The notes below the pieces were generated by a model. That model was given only the letters and a program-made list of their open reading frames with translations, ran no database searches and had not been told where the DNA came from. Positions 24,319-36,003 of a stretch of 64,000 bases of DNA are shown here, piece by piece. The DNA is from Stercorarius parasiticus (Eukaryota; Chordata; Aves; Charadriiformes; Stercorariidae). How positions within the stretch are numbered: the stretch's first letter is position 1; each line of letters starts with the position of its first letter. The DNA is taken from contig VWZL01002850.1 in the NCBI GenBank assembly GCA_013396915.1, forward strand, positions 1 through 64,000. Direction: 5' to 3'. The position numbers and the translations under genes were made by a program.

Positions 24319-25548
24319 GGATCGAGTTCTCTTGGGCAGCACCGGAGCATCCTCAGAAGTCACAGAAGCGTATGATGCTTTTCCCTTGGCATGGCACCAC
24401 TACGGAGCACGTCTCAGGGGACACACTCTGTCTAGGCAAGCATGCAAATCCCTTCTGTGCCGGGGCCACCAATTAGTGCCAATTAAGGTGGTGATTCTTT
24501 TTTTTCGATAGCTAGGAAATAATTTATACAATACTTGTTGCAATATATTTGACTTCAGGGTGGCAGAACCATCCCTGGGAAATATTCAAAGCAATATGTT
24601 AATACTAGTTTTGGTATAAGAGGTCTTGGATTTTCTTTCCCTACTGCCACCTCCACCAAGCAGCGCTGGCCACGCTAAATCCTCTGTGCCTGGCTCAGTT
24701 GAATGGACTTTCTAGTCCTAATGGTAACCTTCCTACTCCTAAGGGAAACAGATGAATTTTCATTAAGCTATTTATTTAAAAAAAATATTATGAAATGCTC
24801 TGTTTTTAAAGAAAATTCAAAAATCTTCTTTATGCAATGGTAAAAGTCTTTAAAAAAGAAAACCTCCGTCGTTTCGTGATTAAACAGAACGCTGAAAATT
24901 GCAAATGAATGCTAAAGTAAGCATACACACTCCCAAATTTCTTTCTTAATTAAAAAATAACCTGGCAAAACAGCTTAAAGTAACAAGCTGTCCTGGTTTG
25001 AGGACGAGTATAGAATATGTTGAGAAAGCATTTTATGTCCAAATACTTAGATTTCAAGTGGCCCAAGGGCACTGAGTGGCTTTTGGTAATCAGTTACAGT
25101 TTTTTGGTGACAGGGATGTATGTAGTGCAGTCTTCTGGAAAGCAACATGGTTTGCATAACTGATTTTCCCCTTTTAGAATCTCTTGATAGAGAAAACACA
25201 TTTTTTCCATGTTCACTTATCTTTTAACAGAATTCACACCAGAGTCTCCGAATTTTGCTTTTAAATCAAGTGTTGTGCTAAATAAAGCCTCTTGTTGATC
25301 CGCAGCAGGATCTCAGAAGCCGAGAGAATTATTAGGTTTCATTAGGATCAAATATTTATTAAGCACTGGTAGATGAATTGAGTGTATGCAGTAACGGAGA
25401 AAGTGTTTGTGGGTAATGTGCTGTAGTAGTAACACATGAGGCATGCATGACTGAATAAATCTGCACAGGGATTTCTTCCTTGTGGATTGTTTTTCATCTA
25501 GAGTAGAAGTTTTATTTGCCTAGTATATAATTTTTCTGTCACTCTTAG

Positions 25549-25682
25549 GTATCCGAATCAAAATTTATTTTGAGCACTATCCTGTTAAATTCATAGATCA
25601 AGGTGCCTAAGGGTATTGTACCTTCTCCTACATTCTTAAGTATCGTTTTTCACCTGTAGTAAATGCAAGTTTGGGGAAATCG
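25549..25682 (+). other. Candidate noncoding exon with two possible donors
   Basis: TTTTTCTGTCACTCTTAG is a strong acceptor at 25548. TCG|GTAAGTGAG after 25682 is a strong donor giving a 134-bp exon, and CCCAG|GTAAGA after 25801 is a second donor giving 253 bp. All three frames contain a stop. The longest begins IRIKIYFEHYPVKFIDQGA and then stops. It would therefore be a UTR or lncRNA exon, or a terminal coding piece of about 20 codons. Confidence 0.2.
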
Positions 25683-26463
25683 GTAAGTGAGATGATGAGA
25701 AATGGGTTTGCCCACGAAGAGCTTGTGTGCTGCTGCATCCTTGGTGTCTGAGTATAGTAGTCTGTGATAATGAACCAAACAAGAAGCATCTAAGAACCCA
25801 GGTAAGAAAACTAAATATCAAGTATAGCATGGGCTTTTTGTATTATAGCCTATCAGCTAAATTCTCTCCCTTATGGTTAAGGCGTATTTCATGTTGGTTT
25901 GCTAGAAATTGGTCACAGTTGAGAATAAAACTTTGTTCTATAGCTTCAGGATGTGACCTTGAATGTTTACAACAAACACTGTTGTTCTCTTCTTACCGAG
26001 GGCTGGAAGTATCACTCTAGTTCAGAATTGTCTCATTGTCAAGCTACAGTGCTTTAGTGCATCTTCGGTAGAGACAAATAGATAAAATCAGGTGTAAAGG
26101 AAGAAGATGGAACGGATAAGCTGAATGGAGAAAATACTTCAGCCAGCAGTGGTCTGGACTTAGCTGTTTAACATCCTCTAGATGGATGCCAAAGCTTTAC
26201 CTATGTTACAAGATTTCAGAAAGCAGGATTGCAATCAATTTTTTGTGTGGAGTCGTAGTTCTAGAATAGTACCTCTAGATTCGTAACAGTGAGCAGTGAT
26301 CATACGGCAACCTGACTGCTTTTTAAAAAGAAATTTCAAAATTAGGGCTGACCTCCAAAAACCAAGAAGCGCTGCTCAAAGGGAGTAGGTTTCTGTGCTT
26401 CGTGTGTTTCTGTCTCTCTGAAGTTGTTGAGGAACAGGAGGAGGAGAAAGTTGTCTCAAACAT

Positions 26464-26501
26464 CATCATGCCGCTCTCATCATCTCATCATGCTGCTCTC
26501 A
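26464..26501. repeat. Imperfect tandem repeat, 22-bp period
   Basis: CATCATGCCGCTCTCA is repeated 22 bases later with one change (CATCATGCTGCTCTCA). Confidence 0.85.
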
Positions 26502-26831
26502 AAGTGGCGTGATGGCTGCGAGTGCAGCGTGTTGGTGGCATTTCAGTTTCAATCTCTTAGTCATTGTTAAGAAGGTAATGGGGTAGTTTCATCCCTGCTA
26601 GCATAGTGATGAAAACTAGAGGATCCGCACATGAAAGACACTGCAGTGCTACCTGTTAAGATCTTCTCTGGGTAGCAGCTATGTTTGTCAACAACCGACA
26701 CTGATTAGTGCTTGTGATCCCAACAGCAGCCCTGTTCAGCATGTAAGTAACAAGTGAGAAGAGATGGCAGTTTTTCAAGTTTAGTAACAGCACTGTGGTG
26801 TAAGTGCTGTCTTTGGATGGCCCAATGCAGA

Positions 26832-26990
26832 CAGAATCACAGAGCGACTGAGTTGCAAGGGACCTCTGGAGGTCATCTTGTCCAACCCCGCTGCCAGAGC
26901 AGGATCACCTATAGCACATCGGACCATGCCCAGACAGCTTTTGAGTATCTCTAAGGATGAAGAGTTCACAGCCCCTCTGGGCAACCTGTT
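26832..26990 (-). mobile_element. CR1 LINE 3' fragment (about 159 bp), older subfamily
   Basis: CAGAATCACAGAGCGACTGA, CTCTGGAGGTCATCTTGTCC, then GACCATGCCCAGACAGCTTTTGAGTATCTC and CCCCTCTGGGCAACCTGTT. This is the inverted 3' end of a CR1 type with the CTCTGGAGGTCAT variant. The element is on minus, 5'-truncated. Confidence 0.92.
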
Positions 26991-27916
26991 AATCTAAAGT
27001 CTTGTATAGGTATCCATTTTCTTCTGAAAACCAATGACTACAGGTGAAGTTTGGCTTTCATTTTTCACATTCTCAAAGAGTATCAAAATTACCACAAACC
27101 CTTAGGTGTTTTCTCACTGGGTAAATGCTTTGTGTGGTGTGTTTGTGACAGCAGCCTAGCTGTTTGCATTCAGATCCCCCAAACACATGCGATCTGGTAA
27201 CTAATTTAGCACGAGGACAGGCATAGTATTAGCACGAGGGTTAGCACAATTGTAAGCAAGCCAGAATAAAAGTGCTTGGCAGTGTTAAGTCACTGAGGAT
27301 TCTTTAGGTAAACTAGGTGTTCCCAGATGCTCAAGAAAACCCCAACCCAAGTTTTTATGCAGTGCTTTTCATCCTGTTGAGTCCGATTCCTGAGTGCTTT
27401 CTAGTTAATTACATTAGCTTTCTCCTAGTGCACTAGGCTAGTGACATTAAGACCTCCTCAGAACGAAACCAGGTCAAATAAGGTAATTGCTGAAGAAAAA
27501 ATGGGCGTGGGAATTTTTTTGTGGCTGTTGAGGGAAAGATATTTGCAAAAAGTGTTTTGTCACAGAATGGGAATGTTTTTATTAAGTTTTATACAAATAT
27601 TATTCTACTTGGCAAACTCTACCTGAGAGACAGCAGATACTTGCTTTGTAACTTCGTAGTGATGCTACTCAAAACAGGGTTTGGGAGTTTATCGAGGAGA
27701 CAAACTAAGAAAATACAGAAGCTGCATGAGTGCTGGTACTAGGGGTAGAGATCTGTGTGGGGAAATTTTCATCATATCTGGGGATAGTATTTGGGTAATA
27801 CAAAATAGCAGTTACTCAGGAGCTTGCCACCTCTTCCAAGCCGAGGCAAGTATTTCGTGGTTCCTGGAGTCATAGTCAAGATTTATGGCCAAAAGGTGCA
27901 GAAACAGCAATTTATT

Positions 27917-27955
27917 CATAGAATCACAGAATGGTTTGGGTTGGTAGGGAAGCTC
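27917..27955 (-). mobile_element. Ultrashort CR1 3' tail (about 39 bp)
   Basis: CATAGAATCACAGAATGG then TTTGGGTTGGTAGGGAAGCT is the extreme 3' end of CR1 on minus. It breaks off right after the first tail block, so it looks like a severely 5'-truncated insertion. Confidence 0.8.
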
Positions 27956-28197
27956 GAACTGAAAGCTACTCCTTTCGGAGTTGTTAGTTGCCTAATGCTA
28001 TATACAACCAGATTCCCTTTCCTTTCATATTTACCGAAGGGAATCTCATGAGAGACTTTCTCTGTCAAGTATGTTTGTTATCGATTTCCTAATCCCTTCT
28101 TACAGACACTTGATTGTGAGTCCTCCAGTTCTCTCAGTGGTTTTGGAAACAGTTCATTTCTAATTAACCTTTCAATTAAAACTTTTTCTCTTTATAG

Positions 28198-28327
28198 CAA
28201 ACTTCAGATTGCTGTGATCAGCAAGAAGATCTCAGTTCAGGACAGTAGTTCTGAGGGAAGCTTGGTTACGGACCTTATACACTTACTTTTAAAGTATGGC
28301 ATCCTGACTTACAGTACTGACCTTTAA
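28198..28327 (+). other. Candidate exon, 42 open codons (unverified)
   Basis: ACTTTTTCTCTTTATAG is a strong acceptor. From 28199 the frame is open for 42 codons to a TAA at 28325, beginning KLQIAVISKKISVQDSSSEG and continuing SLVTDLIHLLLK. A possible internal donor, AAA|GTATGG after 28293, would make a 96-bp exon. No family is recognised. The composition is protein-like, but the length alone is not significant. Confidence 0.15.
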
Positions 28328-30758
28328 AGAGAATTTAAGTTAAAGATCTACAATTTTTACCAATGAGAAAAAAAAATACAAAATACTGTTCAAAAAGAAC
28401 TTCTAAGTGGAATTATGTACAGGTAAATGACACTGAGGTTGTTACGGTAAAAGTGACCTTTAGTAGATAATAGTAGTGAGTTTTCTTTCACTTTTTTCTT
28501 TTTTTTTAAATTAAAAATTACATACTGGGAACAGCACAATCTGTCAAACAAATACTATATGCCTGTGTAAAATTAAGAGGACGCTGTCTTCTCCACATTT
28601 GTGAACGTACTTTTCTCTCTCCTGTGTGGGAAGAGCCTGGGTAAAAGTTTCTGACATTGCAGCCTTAGGACCAGAAAATGTGAGAACTCTGTAAAACTGA
28701 AAGCAGACTTGTCAATTTTTTCTGCAGGAATGTCTTTTCCTTTAGAAATATAGACTTAGTATCATCACTGCCCAACAGCTGCTGCTTTAGAACTCCATAC
28801 TGGGGACAGCAGCTGAACCACTCACACTCTGTGGTCTAAATTGGAATAAGCGTGTCTGATGAGCATCTGAGAATGATAGCTGGAAGGCAAAACTCGTGAC
28901 AGCTGGACCAGTGAATATAAAGACACTCATGCTTAGTGTTCTGCAAAGACCGGCACTTGAGGTCCTGGTAAGGGAGCAGAGAAGCATACAGCATGTTTGT
29001 CAAGACACAGGATGCATTTCCAAACGTGGCCTATAATTATACGCACCATTTCATGTATGTGATACTAATTGCATACATAATTTCTGGCACGCTGATCCTC
29101 ATGTTTACCCAAGTACCGAATTTACATGTGACTTTTCTTTGTGCATATGCAAATTGTATCACTTACTTTCACACACGATCATCTGAAAAGCAGTGAGGGC
29201 ACATTGTTGTATGTACCAGGGTGGGCTGGGTCAAGGCTGTGCCAAAATCATGCTCCAACTATTACAACCTGGGAAGGGTATGTGTTTTGGTTATGAAAGA
29301 AATTGCTGGACAAAATATTTGGTGTGGTCAAACCATAACATTTTAATTTTTTTTCCTCAGTTTTTGTGTGTTCCAGACAAAGTATCTCTGATACTGCGTT
29401 GATTTAAAGCAGATTCTTCAACTAGGTATTGGTAATATTCTATATAACTCAATGTGGCTAATGAAGCACTGCATGCTACCTTCAGGGCTATAGCTGGGGC
29501 TTGGCATAAAAATACGACCTTGACATGCTTTGAGCTGCACAATGAACTAGTCGATAGGAAATGACTGCAGTTTGTAATCCTACGTAGTCACAGAGACATT
29601 ATGTTCCCAAACACAAAGGGAAATAACAGCTGAAGAGTAAAGTGACTTACCGCTCTTGAAATGGCCAAGCAAACTGTACATTTCCATTTGCTACTGTACA
29701 AAATACCCTTTGTTGGCAAGTTACGTATAAACTGAGATGAGTGGACAATCCTTTCAAATGAGTAGACGCAATCATATGCTACGTATTCTAGCAAGACTTG
29801 ATTCTGGCAAGATACAGTTCAGTTGAAATGCCTTTTACCTTTGTGAGATAACTTCCCGGTCATCTCAAAGGAGGTTACTTCGAATTTTGAGGAAAAGAGC
29901 AACTTTGATGTTAAAAATTGAGGCCAATATCTGTCATAGTTTTGTTCATAACTTAAGCAATGGGAACTCTGGAGTAGTGCATTATCTTTCCATTTCTGTT
30001 TTTCGTGTGAAATTGCTGACTCATTGTAAAACTTTAAAACTGTTTTAAACAGTCTTTTTACATGTTCAGTTCTGAAATACTTATGCAAATCATACGGATA
30101 GTTTTGAAATAGAATATACCGATCTTTTTTAAGTATGCTTCTGTTCCTGGAATGAGAGGGTAATGCATTAATTGTGATGGAAATATGTCCTTTTAAACAA
30201 AATTCTTGACACCACAGTACTGTTTATAGCTGAATTAACTTTAAATTCTTAGCAGTCGAAAGTTATATAGGTCAAGCTTTATCCTCAGTCATCTTTTTGT
30301 CTTAGATATAAGGCTTTATGTCTGATAACCCCCTTTTGTAACAATCTGTCTTTTCCAATTTGTGATTCCTTTCACTCTTCAGCAAACTTTTTACTCCTCC
30401 TCCTCTTTCTGAGATTTTTTTTTTTTTCCTAAAAAAGCAACTGAAAGCGATTCTCAGTTACTCTTTTCACCAGGTCACTAGGTGATCTGTTACTTTGACA
30501 TTTTTTACCGCTTTTATCTCTCAGCAATTTAGAGGCAGAAGAGAGTTTAATCCTGAGTTTAACCATCCCATGAGATTTGATTGCTCTCACCTGAGTGGGA
30601 GCGACCAGCTGTCAGTGGTTGTGTGTCATCCCTGGTCTGGAAGATATGTGACATGTTAACTCATTCTGTGCTGTAGAAGTTAAAACCTCGTAGTGGTATC
30701 CAGATATTTCCCTAGGGTGATTGGAGAGCTTGGAGAGAGAAAGAGAGGTTGGAGACTA

Positions 30759-30981
30759 CAGGGGGACGATCACTGCCCCAGTCCTGCTGGCCATACTGTT
30801 CTTGATACAGGCCAAGATGCTGTTGGCTTCTTGGCCACCTGGGCACACTGCTGTTGACCAACACCCCCAGGTCCTTTTCCACTGGGCAGCTCTCCAGCCG
30901 CTCTGCCCCAACCCTGTAGCGTTCATGGCGTTGTTGTGGCCCAAGTGCAGGACCCGGCACTTGGCCTTGTTGAACCTCAAT
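30759..30981 (-). mobile_element. CR1 ORF2 fragment (C-terminal region), frameshifted
   Basis: The minus strand encodes the stretch after the reverse transcriptase core that is typical of CR1: MRFNKAKCRVLHLGHNNAMN in one frame, VEKDLGVLV in the next, and ILACIKNSMASRTGAVIVPL back in the first. At least two frameshifts have occurred, so it is a dead copy. The 3' UTR and octamer tail that should follow on the left are absent, so the piece is truncated at both ends. Confidence 0.9.
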
Positions 30982-33679
30982 TTAGTTAACTACACTGAAT
31001 GCGGCATATGGTTGTTATACACAAACTAGTTTGTTTATACTTTTTAAGGAGTCCACATTCAAAACACTAAGATGAAATCTCTCTGTTATAAATCCATGGA
31101 ATCATGCATGTTTGTTTACATTCCCACACGTTTTGGTGTTCCTGCTGGATGCGGGGAGATGCATCATTTTCCCTGGCCTCAAAAAGTCACGCAGTGCAAG
31201 AAGGTGGGTGAGCTGCGGATTTTGTTTGTTTTAAGAACACTTGTTCAAACTCATAGCTTTGCCTTTGATTCTACAATCTTAGTGAAGAATTTGGCCAGAC
31301 ATTGAAAATCTGCATGTTTAGTCGTAACAAAAAATGTAAATAAAGAGGAAAAATGAGTTCTACAATTTAGCTGTGACGCATTTGCCTGCTTTTCCTTTTA
31401 GGCTGCTCTGACTATTTAGGGTACAAGGACACCCTTCCCTGTGTGGCATAGGCCAAACTGCTTCCAAAATGTTATAGAGCCAGGGTCCAAGTCATTGCTG
31501 CCATAATTTACTGCAGTATAGAAATCCAGCCTCTGCTGTATTCTGTAGGGAACCTAGATGGGACAGGGGAGCTTGAAATTTCTGAAATTCCTTAAGGGCC
31601 TATGGAAGAAGAGTGTATGTGCAGTGAGGATTCGGATTCCTGAACAAGCAGGATGGAATTGTGCTAGCTCTAGAACAGATTACATGTAAACCTGGTACCA
31701 AACCTGAGCTAGTTAGATGTGCTTGGGTAAAATGTTGGAGCTGGGCTACTCTTGGGATTAAATTATCTTTTGTGCTGGAGTACGCTTTAGAAACCCGGGA
31801 GTTTGGAGCGACGCCAGCGTGAGGTTTCTGTGCCATGGCAATTGCATGTTATAAGCATACACTTAGAAAGCTGGATACGCTGAACTCGGCAGTAGAATTA
31901 TTATATGTCTGGGTTCTTCAGGTGGTGTGGAATCCCAGTCTAAAGGTTGTAGCCCACTTCTGTTGGTTTTGTACTTACGTGCTTGGCTTCCCTGGGAATT
32001 CTGCAAGAAATTGGATAGCAGGTGTTGGCACTCGCACATACATATTAAAAAGAATTGACATGTGCATGCTCTGTCTCATTAACAGACGGCACTGTATCTC
32101 TGTTACCATTAGTTAAAGTTCGGTCAAATATTTGTCTGCTTACTCTTGTTGGCTGTTGTGTTCTGAATTTGATTTTATTCAGCAAGAGTTTTTCAGTGGT
32201 CTGTGTATTCATTCCCTTTGGTTTCTCTCGCAAGCTTATCTGACATTCATGGCATGGATCAGTTGTAGAAAGCAGTACCAAATACAATATATAAAATCTC
32301 AAGCCGCACCCCCACATAGTTTTAAAAGCTGACACACAAGAAGTTGTCCGATCCTTAACTTTATAGATAAATATTTGTTTTTCTTTTTTAAAATGAACAA
32401 TCCTTTTTGTTTTGGTTTCTCTTCTTTGAACAGCTAGTGAAATATTTATATGCTATACAAAAATACTAAATATACAGAACGAGTATTTGTGCCGACAAAT
32501 ACTGTAGACTGCACATTATGCTGTCATCTTCTTCCCTCAAGGGCTTGGGTTTTCCATCATCTATATTTTATAAGTGTTGTTACTTAACCCATTGTAGAGG
32601 GTAAAGGGTGGGTGGGGTGGTGTCTGTTCTTGTAGCCATTAGGAGCCTTGCTCATCTCATGAAATGTATACTGCTAACATTTTTTAATTTGAAATAGCAG
32701 TCAGCATACAGTTAAGTGTCTATAGAGCGTGGCATTTGAAGGTGTGATGAGCAATTCCTGTATGCAAGGCAGGAACGACAAATTAAGAGGCTGGATAAAA
32801 GTGAACGTATCAACAAAATCTGGCATTTGGAATTTATCAAAGGCAGAGAATAATAAAATCTTAGCCAGACATCCCTGTTCAGCCCTGAGGTTTTGTCATC
32901 TTGTCATTGATGTTGCAGAATTCTTGGTATTGCAGATCTTCGTGTGTGAAGTAAGGGGGGTGGAGGGTCTGAAGAAAATGATTTTTTTTGTCAGCTCTTC
33001 AAATGAGCCAGGCACACTCATCTACATCTGCTGTCTTCTTTTCCTATTACCATAAATACAACCTTTAATGTACTTCATAAAGACAGAAGAGAGAGAGAGT
33101 CATGCAAACCAGTAGCAAAGGCGTTTGTGTTTGAGAGCCTTTCGGCAAAATAGACTAATAAAAAGAGTCTACATCGTACTTGGTATAATTTTCCTTTATT
33201 TTCTTGTGTATGTTAAGTGCTTCATTTCTACAACTACTAGTAGGAGTTTGTCAGCAGAGAATAGCTATAAGTACATAAATAGCCCACAATATGCATGATG
33301 TCTGGCTTTAAAAACCATTTATTAAGCTGTGCTGTATGCCAAATATTTAATAGCATTAAAATAAGTTACTAACTTTTTAATGCATAACACTTTTATTACT
33401 CTGAGAGGAAGACTATCGCACCTTTCTGAATTCAGAGGTGCATTAAGCTTGGTTTAGGTTTTTTTTTAATTGCTTCTATTTTGCAATAGATGCAAACAGT
33501 TTTTCAATATTAACATAATTTAATCTTTGCCATAAGGCATGGTTGGTAATGCAGTATCAAATGGTAACTGCCAGCTTCGTAAGTTATTATTCTTTTTATT
33601 CAACTTGACAGCTAATTTGCAAGCTCCCTCCCCCACCTCATGTGGTGATAGAACTTTTAATATTCTGATGCCTGAATCC

Positions 33680-33740
33680 TCTGACTCCAGCTGGAAATGC
33701 AAATTAATAAGGTATCAACAGGATTCTTTTGCATAAGCAA
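33680..33740. promoter_or_regulatory. Candidate enhancer-like motif cluster
   Basis: The E-box CAGCTG (33688-33693), perfect POU octamer ATGCAAAT (33697-33704) directly followed by TAATAA, and TTTGCAT (33728-33734) lie within 50 bp. This is the style of conserved noncoding elements. Motif matching alone is weak evidence and no conservation can be checked here. Confidence 0.2.
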
Positions 33741-35138
33741 CCATATTCAGTATGTGGGCAAAGATATAAATGAGTCCTCATTTAATGCAAAGAGGAAAAA
33801 AGAGAAAAGAAGCCAAGGGAAAATAATCTTGTGCCTTCCAGTAGGAATTTCTGTAAGTGGGACCAATCAGGTATGGAGGGAAATGTGGCTTTATAGGTTC
33901 CCACCTAATAGGGCTGCCCCTTCGTAACCACATACCAGACAAGGCAGCTTTGGATGCTTTTACTATATAAAGATATGTTCACGTCAGTGAGTTTGACTGA
34001 CGTTTTTGTAAACCGAAATATTGTTTATACTTAGAAAAGAAACAACATCTTGTGGCTAGATATGGAAAAAATATTTGGAGTGGACATTTTTGGAATGAAT
34101 TAAAGAAATGAAATCGTGAGTATAAAATGCTTGACAAAGCAGAAAGTATAAAAATATCCCTGAGCTTGCTCCATTGCAAAACTGCAGAGTTAAAGCTGCT
34201 TTTCCAGTTCCTACAGTAGCCAAAAAAATGTTTAGGCTGCTTTTAAGATAAGCTAGCTGTGCTCAGTTAACTGTGTGCAAGAAGAAAATGTCTGCTTTCT
34301 ATATGCAAAATCAGTGCTGGAAATCTGTTTAACAGGAGGCTTTTTCCTTGGGCCTAAATATAGCAGGTTTCTACAGTGCATGTTTACTTTTAGCTTGGGA
34401 ATAATCCCCTTCCTATACAGAAAAGCATGTGCTTATATCTCACAGAAGACCACGGGTTTTATGAGTATATATTAAGGACTTTGAATCAGAGCCCTAATAA
34501 TTTTAATAAGAAAGCTAAAAGTGGAAACATGCTACAGGTCTGGTATTAGCCAGTGTTAAAATTTCAGATATTTGAATCAGAAAACTGAATTCCTCCACAG
34601 GATGCACAGCATCCACGTTTACAGACATTGCTGTGGTGTATTTAGTATCAGGGAATACATCAACACAGTGGTTAATAGAAAAAAAAAAAAATCATCTGAA
34701 GGCCCTGTTTTTTCTTTGCCTTTATTTTCTTAATTTCTCAACTTCTTGAGATAGTCTCATATTAGCAAACTGTTGTCGCATGGGACAATTGTTCTTATTT
34801 CACGCTAAGCTTTTTTAATCAGGCTAAAATTGCTAAGTAGGCAGTTCTTATGCTGCTGATTCTATTTACCACTTTGGGAGCAAAGCTCACCCTTGTCCGC
34901 CTTATTCTGTGTGCAAATTCCACATATTGTGCTCGAACACTTGGCAGTGGGACCAGAGGAAGCCTAACGGAGGGTGGGCAAAGCCTGAGACACTACTCTG
35001 TTGCTGTTGCTTCAGAACAGATACAGCTTCAATACTGTGTGGTTTCTGTAATGTTGTGGCATCATAATGTAACGTAGCAGCATGACATAGTATTAGTACA
35101 GAGCCTTGAAGCTATAGTGTCCTCATTTGAGAACCTGT

Positions 35139-35176
35139 GGAAATCAAAGTTTATTGCGGAAATCAAAGTTTATTTC
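35139..35176. repeat. 19-bp tandem duplication
   Basis: GGAAATCAAAGTTTATTGC is followed at once by the same 19 bases with one change (TTGC to TTTC). Confidence 0.9.
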
Positions 35177-35413
35177 AGATACGGCTTATAAGACGTGTAA
35201 CAGCCTTAAGACAGCAAAGGAAACTTACTTTAGACTTTTCTATTATCCAGCTCTCAAGTACCATTTTTGCCTGCCTATCCTATTAGGGGAGGGTGGATTT
35301 TCAAGGAAGATGACTGTAGTCAGAGCACTAAGATCAGCTGAGGCTGCCATGCCTTTGGATGGAGATAATCTGCCTCGCGCTGTGCTGCCTGAGCCAGGCA
35401 GTGTTTTATAGAC

Positions 35414-36003
35414 CCATAGAATAGTTTGGGTTGGAAGAGACCTTTCAAAGCCGTCTAGTCCAACCCCCCTGCCCTGGGCAGGGACACCTCCCACCAGACA
35501 AGGTTGCTCCAAACCCCGTCCAACCTGGCCTTGAACCCCTCCAGGGATGGGGCAGCCACAGCTTCTCTGGGCAGCCTGGGCCAGGGGCTCACCACCCTCA
35601 CAGCCAAGAATTTCTTCCTGATATCTCATCTAAATCTCCCCTTTTTCAGTTTAAACCATTCCCCCTCATCCTATTGCTCCACTCTCCAATCACGAGTCCC
35701 TCCCCAGCTTTCCTGGAGCCCCTTTAGGGACTGGAAGGGGCTCTAAGGTCTCCCCGGAGCCTTCTCTTCTCCAGGCTGAACCCCCCCAACTCTCTCAGCC
35801 TGTCCTCACAGCAGAGGGGCTCCAGCCCTCGCAGCATCTCTGTGGTCTCCTCTGGCCCTGCTCCAACAGGTCCATGTCCTTCTGCTGTTGGTGCCCCAGA
35901 GCTGGAGGCAGCACTGCAGGGGGGGGGTCTCCCCAGAGCGGAGCAGAGGGGCAGAATCCCCCCCTTCGCCCTGTTGGCCACACTGCTGAGATCGCAGCCC
36001 CGT
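35414..36003 (-). mobile_element. CR1 LINE 3' fragment (about 590 bp), comparatively young
   Basis: The full inverted tail is present in order: CATAGAATAGTTTGGG, the CCTGCCCTGGGCAGGGACA block, GGGATGGGGCAGCCACAGC, AAGAATTTCTTCCTGATATC, GGTCTCCCCGGAGCCTTCTC, and GAGCAGAGGGGCAGAATC. It ends near the CTGCTGAGATCGCAGCCC match at about 36000. The element is on minus. It is GC-rich and accounts for the ORFs of 60-130 codons seen on both strands here. Confidence 0.96.

Larger units (their letters stand above)
17964..26831. other. Long unique stretch without recognised transposons
   Basis: 8.9 kb with no CR1. It holds a GGAA/GCAA compound repeat, a GTTTT repeat, an A17 run, exon-like pieces at 21941-22029 and 25549-25682, a GC-richer block at about 24230-24490, and a 22-bp-period tandem repeat at 26464-26501. 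A 158-codon minus frame at 19110-19586 is open, but its composition looks random. Confidence 0.5.
26991..30758. other. Unique noncoding sequence
   Basis: It contains the ultrashort CR1 tail at 27917-27955, the exon-like piece at 28198-28327, a TTTTTTTTCCTCAG acceptor-like site at about 29360 without a donor, and a T13 run at 30415-30427. Otherwise I see nothing. Confidence 0.55.
30982..35413. other. Unique noncoding sequence with a possible enhancer-like element
   Basis: No transposon was recognised. A TTTGGTTTCTCTTCTTTGAACAG acceptor-like site lies near 32430 without a good donor. The 33.54-33.80 kb part is rich in octamer, E-box and AT-hook-like motifs. A 19-bp tandem duplication lies at 35139-35176. 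Confidence 0.5.

Noticed and set aside
24990..25100. TGTCCTGGTTTGAGG resembles the start of some avian ERVL LTRs
   Set aside because: Only about 12 bases agree. No matching LTR body, polyadenylation signal or second LTR was found.
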